Shown one piece after another: positions 60,396-64,000 of a DNA stretch of 64,000 nt. Position 1 is the first letter of the stretch, and every line of letters starts with the position of its first letter. Origin of the DNA: Bdellovibrionota bacterium (GTDB taxonomy: Bacteria > Bdellovibrionota_C > UBA2361 > JAFLCA01); NCBI GenBank assembly GCA_030584005.1, contig CP129486.1:1791933-1855932 (forward strand). The letters are read 5' to 3'. The translations under genes and the position numbers were made by a program. The notes beneath the pieces are model-generated. The model saw only the letters and a program-made list of their open reading frames with translations, ran no database searches and had not been told where the DNA came from.

Positions 60396-61427
60396 TCAGG
60401 GATTCATTGCACATCGAAAACCTACATGTTCCGACCCGGTATCGGGAGGTGTTCCACGGCGTGCGCTCGGGCGATAGCTCTCGCAGTAAGACGGACTGCA
60501 GAGAAAGGAGCCTCCCTTTATCACGCGCTCTTCAACGTTCGGGACCTCGCGTGTGGGATCGTGGCATCCCGCTGGGGGTTCACTACCCTTTGCACGGTAT
60601 CCGTGGGCATCCGCTCGGTAGTAGTCTGAGGTCCATTGCCATACGTTTCCCGCCATATCAAAGAGGCCAAAGCCGTTGGGCGGGAAAGATTTGACGGGAG
60701 CACTGCGATAGTAGCCATCTGCCCCCGAGTCTCTATGGGGAAACGTGCCGGTAAAGGTATTGGCCATGTATCTCCCCTGCACTTGCAGTGTGTTGCCCCA
60801 GTAATAGCGCGTCCCTCGCGCGCCCCCCCATGCTGCGTACTCCCACTCGGATTCCGTCGGCAAACGCTTGCCCGCCCACTTCGCATATTCATTGGCATCA
60901 TCCCAGGACAACTGTACTACAGGGTACAGATCTTTCCCTTCGATAGAGCTGTGCGGGCCCTGCGGGTGCTTCCAGCTTGCCCCTACAGTCCAGCTCCACC
61001 ATCCGCTCATGTCGCGCAAATCCACTGGGTGAGAGGGCGGCGTGAAAACAAGTGAGCCGGGCTGCAATAACTCGGGCGCGGGGCGTTCCGTTCCTTCGGG
61101 GAGCTGTTTCTTCAACTCTTCCCAGTCCGGGATGCGCTCAGCGGTGGTAATGTAGCCCGTCGCCCGCACGAACTCAGCGAACTGCGCGTTTGTCACGGGG
61201 TGTTCATCCATCCAGAACGCGCTGACTTTGATCCGATGGGCGGGGCGTTCGTTCGGATGGGCATGCTCTGCGTCCGACCCCATGATGAATTCACCGCCTG
61301 GAACCCACACCATCCCTGGGGGGACGGGACGGTCGGCCGCGCGCACCTCGGAGCCGAGTGCCCATAGGAGCAACAAGCCGAGCACAATGCAGCCCCTGCG
61401 GAGCACTATTCTAATGCCAGTAATCAC
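60396..61427 (-). CDS. Formylglycine-generating enzyme (sulfatase-maturating)
   Basis: 343 residues from GTG 61427. Signal/anchor GCIVLGLLLLWALGSEVRA. FGE fold: MVWVPGGEFIMGSD, HRIKVSAFWMDEHPVTNAQF, then VQLSWDDANEYAKWAGKRLP, TESEWEYAAWGGARG, FGLFDMAGNVWQWTSDYYRA. The active-site pair is C310 and C315 in SFLCSPSYCESYRPSARRG, followed by EHVGFRC. Both catalytic cysteines are present, unlike many FGE-domain proteins. It converts the Cys of the CxPxR motif to formylglycine. It directly follows the sulfatase gene, so the partner is clear. Confidence 0.93.
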   Translation of the reverse strand: MITGIRIVLRRGCIVLGLLLLWALGSEVRAADRPVPPGMVWVPGGEFIMGSDAEHAHPNERPAHRIKVSAFWMDEHPVTNAQFAEFVRATGYITTAERIPDWEELKKQLPEGTERPAPELLQPGSLVFTPPSHPVDLRDMSGWWSWTVGASWKHPQGPHSSIEGKDLYPVVQLSWDDANEYAKWAGKRLPTESEWEYAAWGGARGTRYYWGNTLQVQGRYMANTFTGTFPHRDSGADGYYRSAPVKSFPPNGFGLFDMAGNVWQWTSDYYRADAHGYRAKGSEPPAGCHDPTREVPNVEERVIKGGSFLCSPSYCESYRPSARRGTPPDTGSEHVGFRCAMNP

Positions 61428-61439
61428 TTCAAGACTCTC

Positions 61440-63779
61440 TTAGCGTTCGGCGAGCTGTTCAACGACCACTTTCTCGATTCGGCCGCCAAACCTATTATTT
61501 CCCTCTACATAGTCGTTGGAGACCGTCGTTTCACCGTCAACGCCGATGTCGATTCCTTCATCGCCTGAGTACATGAAGGGCTGGGTTTTTGCGATCATCG
61601 CATGAGCTACCTCTACGCCATCGATCGACAGCCTGCCCTTCCCGCCCGTTCCGGGCTGGCGCGAGTCGGCGATGAACTCAAACCGGACTGTATGCTTGCC
61701 CTTCGCCAGTGGTGTTCGACCGACTAACCTTGTACGCTCCAAGCCAAAGAAATTGTACTCGTAGTGGACTCGGCCCTCTTTGGTAAAGAGTGTCCACCCA
61801 CCGAAGCGGCCAGCCTGAGCGATGATTACCCCATTCACCTTCGCCGGTACCTCTAGCTCAGCGGTTATTGCGTAGGAACGGTTCTTAATATCGAGGAATG
61901 CATTCTCCATGAGGCTCATTCCCTCGTACAGGGTGAGTGAGCTACGCGATCCGATTAGATCGGGTCGTCCAGCCATCGCTGGAATGAAGCGCTCGGAGCG
62001 CCGATCATCGAGGGGATACACATGGTTCTTAATGGCCTCCTCTTCAAATAGCTCCTTGAGCTCTCGCAACTTGTCGGGATAGCGATTAGCCAGATCTTCA
62101 GCTTGTGAGAAGTCCTCTGCGACATTGTAGAGCTCCCAGCGATCCTCTTCCAGCGCGGGAAGTTCCTTAGTAAGCACCCACGGGATGCTGTGTCGGGTGG
62201 CGGCCACCCACCCGTCGTGGTAAATGGCGCGATTGCCGAACATCTCAAAATACTGAGTCTTATGGCGTTCCGGCGCACTCGGCGAGTCAAAACTGTATAT
62301 CAGGGATGCGCCATCAAAGGGTCGCTGCTCGACCCCGTCGACCCGCTCCGGGAACGGAATGCCTGCCGCTTCGAGCAGGGTCGGAGCGATATCGGTGACG
62401 TGCGAGAACTGGGAGCGTATCTGGTTCGTTTTCTCAATACGGGCCGGCCAATGGACGATCATGCCGTTACGAGTGCCCCCGAAGTGGGACGCCACCTGCT
62501 TGGTCCATTGAAAGGGGGTATTCCCCGCGTGTGCCCAACCCACGGCAAAGTGCGGGAAGGTGGTCGCATCGCCCCACGCCTCGATATGCGGGAGCATCTG
62601 CTCAGCCTTACCGGGAATTCCGTTGAGCGCCATAATCTCATTGTAGGTGCCCTCTGGACCACCCTCGGCGCTCGCGCCGTTATCGCCCAGGATATAAAAG
62701 AACAATGTGTTATCGAACTCGCCTATCGCCTCTAAAGTGCTCACCAGCCGCCCGACCTCGACATCGGTGTGCTCGCCAAACCCCGCATAGACCTCCATCT
62801 GGCGTGCGAAGAGTTGTCTCTGCGTCTCGGAATGACTGTCCCAGGCTGCTATCTCGGCTGGACGCGCCGTCAGACGCGCACCCTGCGGAACTATCCCCAT
62901 GCGCTTCTGGCGCGCGAAGGTCTCTTCTCTAAGGATATCCCAACCCTGAGAGAATTTTCCGCGGTAGCGCGCAGTATACTCCTCCGGCACATGATGGGGC
63001 GCATGAGTTGCCCCTGGGGCGTAATACATGAAGAACGGTCGCTCTGGTGTGATTGACTGCTGCGCCTTAACCCATCGTATGGCTTGGTCGGTCATGTCCG
63101 TGGTGAAGTGATAGTCGGGCCGCCGCGGGTGCTCAACGCGTGTGACTCCGTCATAGATCGCAGGAGCCCATTGATTCGTCTCTCCTCCGATGAACCCATA
63201 AAATTTGTCAAACCCAGAATGGGTCGGCCAGCGGTCATAGGGACCAGATACGGAGACCTCCCAGGGCGGAGTTTCATGGTATTTGCCAAACGCTGCGGTG
63301 CTGTATCCATTCTGTCGCAGCATTTCAGCGACAGGAGCAACGCTGCGCGGGCGAATACCGGTATTTCCAGGAAATGCGGTGGCAAGCTCCATGATTGCGC
63401 CGGCATTGTTTACATGATGGTTTCTCCCTGTAAGGAGCGCTACGCGCGTGGGCGAGCAGAGCGCGGTTGTGTGGAAGCGATTGAATCGCAGCCCTGCTCC
63501 CGCCAAACGCTCCGCAGTGGGCATTTGTATGGGACCGCCGAAGGCGCTGGAGTGCCCAAAGCCCATGTCATCGATCAGTACTATGACGATATTTGGTGCC
63601 CCCCGCGGTGCGGTCACGGCGAAGGGCGGTGGTGCCTTTGCATCCCGCGCATCGAGGATGTCAATCTCTTCTCGTTCAGGTTCAGGAATGGGAAGCTCTG
63701 TACGGTCGAGGGCTACTACTGGATGTGTACAGATCAAGGACGAACAAAGGGCTATAATAAAAAACCTGAATGTTGCCAT
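61440..63779 (-). CDS. Arylsulfatase (cysteine type)
   Basis: 779 residues. Signal peptide FFIIALCSSLICTHPVVA. Sulfatase domain: metal site IVLIDDMGFGHSSAFGG (D70, D71), the formylglycine motif CSPTRVALLTGR (C108-R112), GKYHE, and the second metal set FYILGDNGASAEGGPEG. The C-terminal ~200 residues form a beta-sandwich (ITAELEVPAKVNGVIIAQAG, WTLFTKEGRVHYEYNFFG, GKGRLSIDGVEVAHAM). This matches the ~780-residue arylsulfatase A-type group. It hydrolyses sulfate esters in the periplasm. Operon: sulfatase, FGE (12 bp later), barrel. Confidence 0.94.
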   Translation of the reverse strand: MATFRFFIIALCSSLICTHPVVALDRTELPIPEPEREEIDILDARDAKAPPPFAVTAPRGAPNIVIVLIDDMGFGHSSAFGGPIQMPTAERLAGAGLRFNRFHTTALCSPTRVALLTGRNHHVNNAGAIMELATAFPGNTGIRPRSVAPVAEMLRQNGYSTAAFGKYHETPPWEVSVSGPYDRWPTHSGFDKFYGFIGGETNQWAPAIYDGVTRVEHPRRPDYHFTTDMTDQAIRWVKAQQSITPERPFFMYYAPGATHAPHHVPEEYTARYRGKFSQGWDILREETFARQKRMGIVPQGARLTARPAEIAAWDSHSETQRQLFARQMEVYAGFGEHTDVEVGRLVSTLEAIGEFDNTLFFYILGDNGASAEGGPEGTYNEIMALNGIPGKAEQMLPHIEAWGDATTFPHFAVGWAHAGNTPFQWTKQVASHFGGTRNGMIVHWPARIEKTNQIRSQFSHVTDIAPTLLEAAGIPFPERVDGVEQRPFDGASLIYSFDSPSAPERHKTQYFEMFGNRAIYHDGWVAATRHSIPWVLTKELPALEEDRWELYNVAEDFSQAEDLANRYPDKLRELKELFEEEAIKNHVYPLDDRRSERFIPAMAGRPDLIGSRSSLTLYEGMSLMENAFLDIKNRSYAITAELEVPAKVNGVIIAQAGRFGGWTLFTKEGRVHYEYNFFGLERTRLVGRTPLAKGKHTVRFEFIADSRQPGTGGKGRLSIDGVEVAHAMIAKTQPFMYSGDEGIDIGVDGETTVSNDYVEGNNRFGGRIEKVVVEQLAER

Positions 63780-64000
63780 GGGCTCCTTCTAGGGGATCAA
63801 TTAGGGTGCTGTTCTAATAGGTGTTCTCGTAGGACTGTATAGAGCCATTGATGAGGAACGCGGCAACAACTCTCGACAATACTCACAAGGAAATACACCA
63901 GCGCGTAGTGCACTTCAAGAACGAGACATGCATAACATATCATGCGTTAAAACTACACCCGCGAGCTTGAGTGAACCTTGTTACAAATCTCTTCGCGGCG
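63780..64000. promoter_or_regulatory. Upstream region of the sulfatase operon
   Basis: 220 nt to the window edge. AGAAGGAGCCC just before the sulfatase ATG (63779) on the minus strand is a good SD (AAGGAG, 5 nt). The rest has no clear promoter box. No gene is supported. Confidence 0.5.

Overview
The window (roughly 55% GC by eye) comes from a Gram-negative bacterium. It encodes lipoprotein transport (LolA), an inter-membrane lipid-transport set (YdbH-YnbE-YdbL), several lipobox lipoproteins, an outer-membrane beta-barrel and a proteobacterial-type 2-oxoglutarate dehydrogenase E1. A stand-alone PurS/PurQ pair and a menaquinone-type prenyltransferase (MenA) argue against a typical gamma-proteobacterium. 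A deltaproteobacterium-like or other deep proteobacterial-grade lineage fits, but I cannot name a taxon. No rRNA, tRNA, CRISPR array or intact insertion sequence was seen.

Region 1 (1-6059) is housekeeping: the end of a hybrid-kinase-like protein, the ydbH-ynbE-ydbL operon, glucokinase, and a PLP gamma-lyase/sulfhydrylase-type enzyme. Region 2 (6100-14080) is accessory: lineage-specific proteins with C-terminal hydrophobic hairpins, an esterase, a secreted von Willebrand A protein, and a repeat-bounded ~0.9 kb element. That element carries an unknown 136-aa gene beside ~350 nt of consecutive strong hairpins with no convincing gene. Region 3 (14085-32411) is core metabolism and translation: ABC-F ATPase, purM, panE, a GNAT, an MBL hydrolase, purB-purS-purQ, lolA, rimO, a glycosyltransferase, an orphan flagellin-like protein, sucA, mgtE and a J-domain protein. 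A multiply frameshifted valS remnant lies between purM and panE. Two copies of a 91-nt intergenic repeat lie at 13.7 and 19.4 kb.

Region 4 (32499-39650) holds a PD-(D/E)XK-like protein whose reading frame shifts once near its N-terminus, small membrane or charged orphans, a periplasmic amino-acid-type binding protein and menA. Region 5 (39833-53644) looks like a genomic island. It has an intact tyrosine recombinase at one end, then a thioredoxin-like lipoprotein, a 1022-aa protein with two ParB modules, a FliA/WhiG-like sigma factor with long extensions, a CorA-like protein lacking the GMN signature, a recombinase cut off before its active-site tyrosine, and finally a three-gene operon with ATGA overlaps: a MotA/ZorA-like channel, a MotB/ZorB-like OmpA protein and a zinc-ribbon/HNH-like protein. 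That operon resembles a compact type II Zorya anti-phage system and is the best candidate for an under-described system here.

Region 6 (53661-58224) is a minus-strand operon of membrane proteins with a winged-helix regulator, preceded by a leader ORF and three 10-bp repeats that each carry a Shine-Dalgarno core. Region 7 (59222-63779) holds a small orphan and a sulfatase operon: an arylsulfatase with the CxPxR formylglycine motif, its formylglycine-generating enzyme and an outer-membrane barrel.
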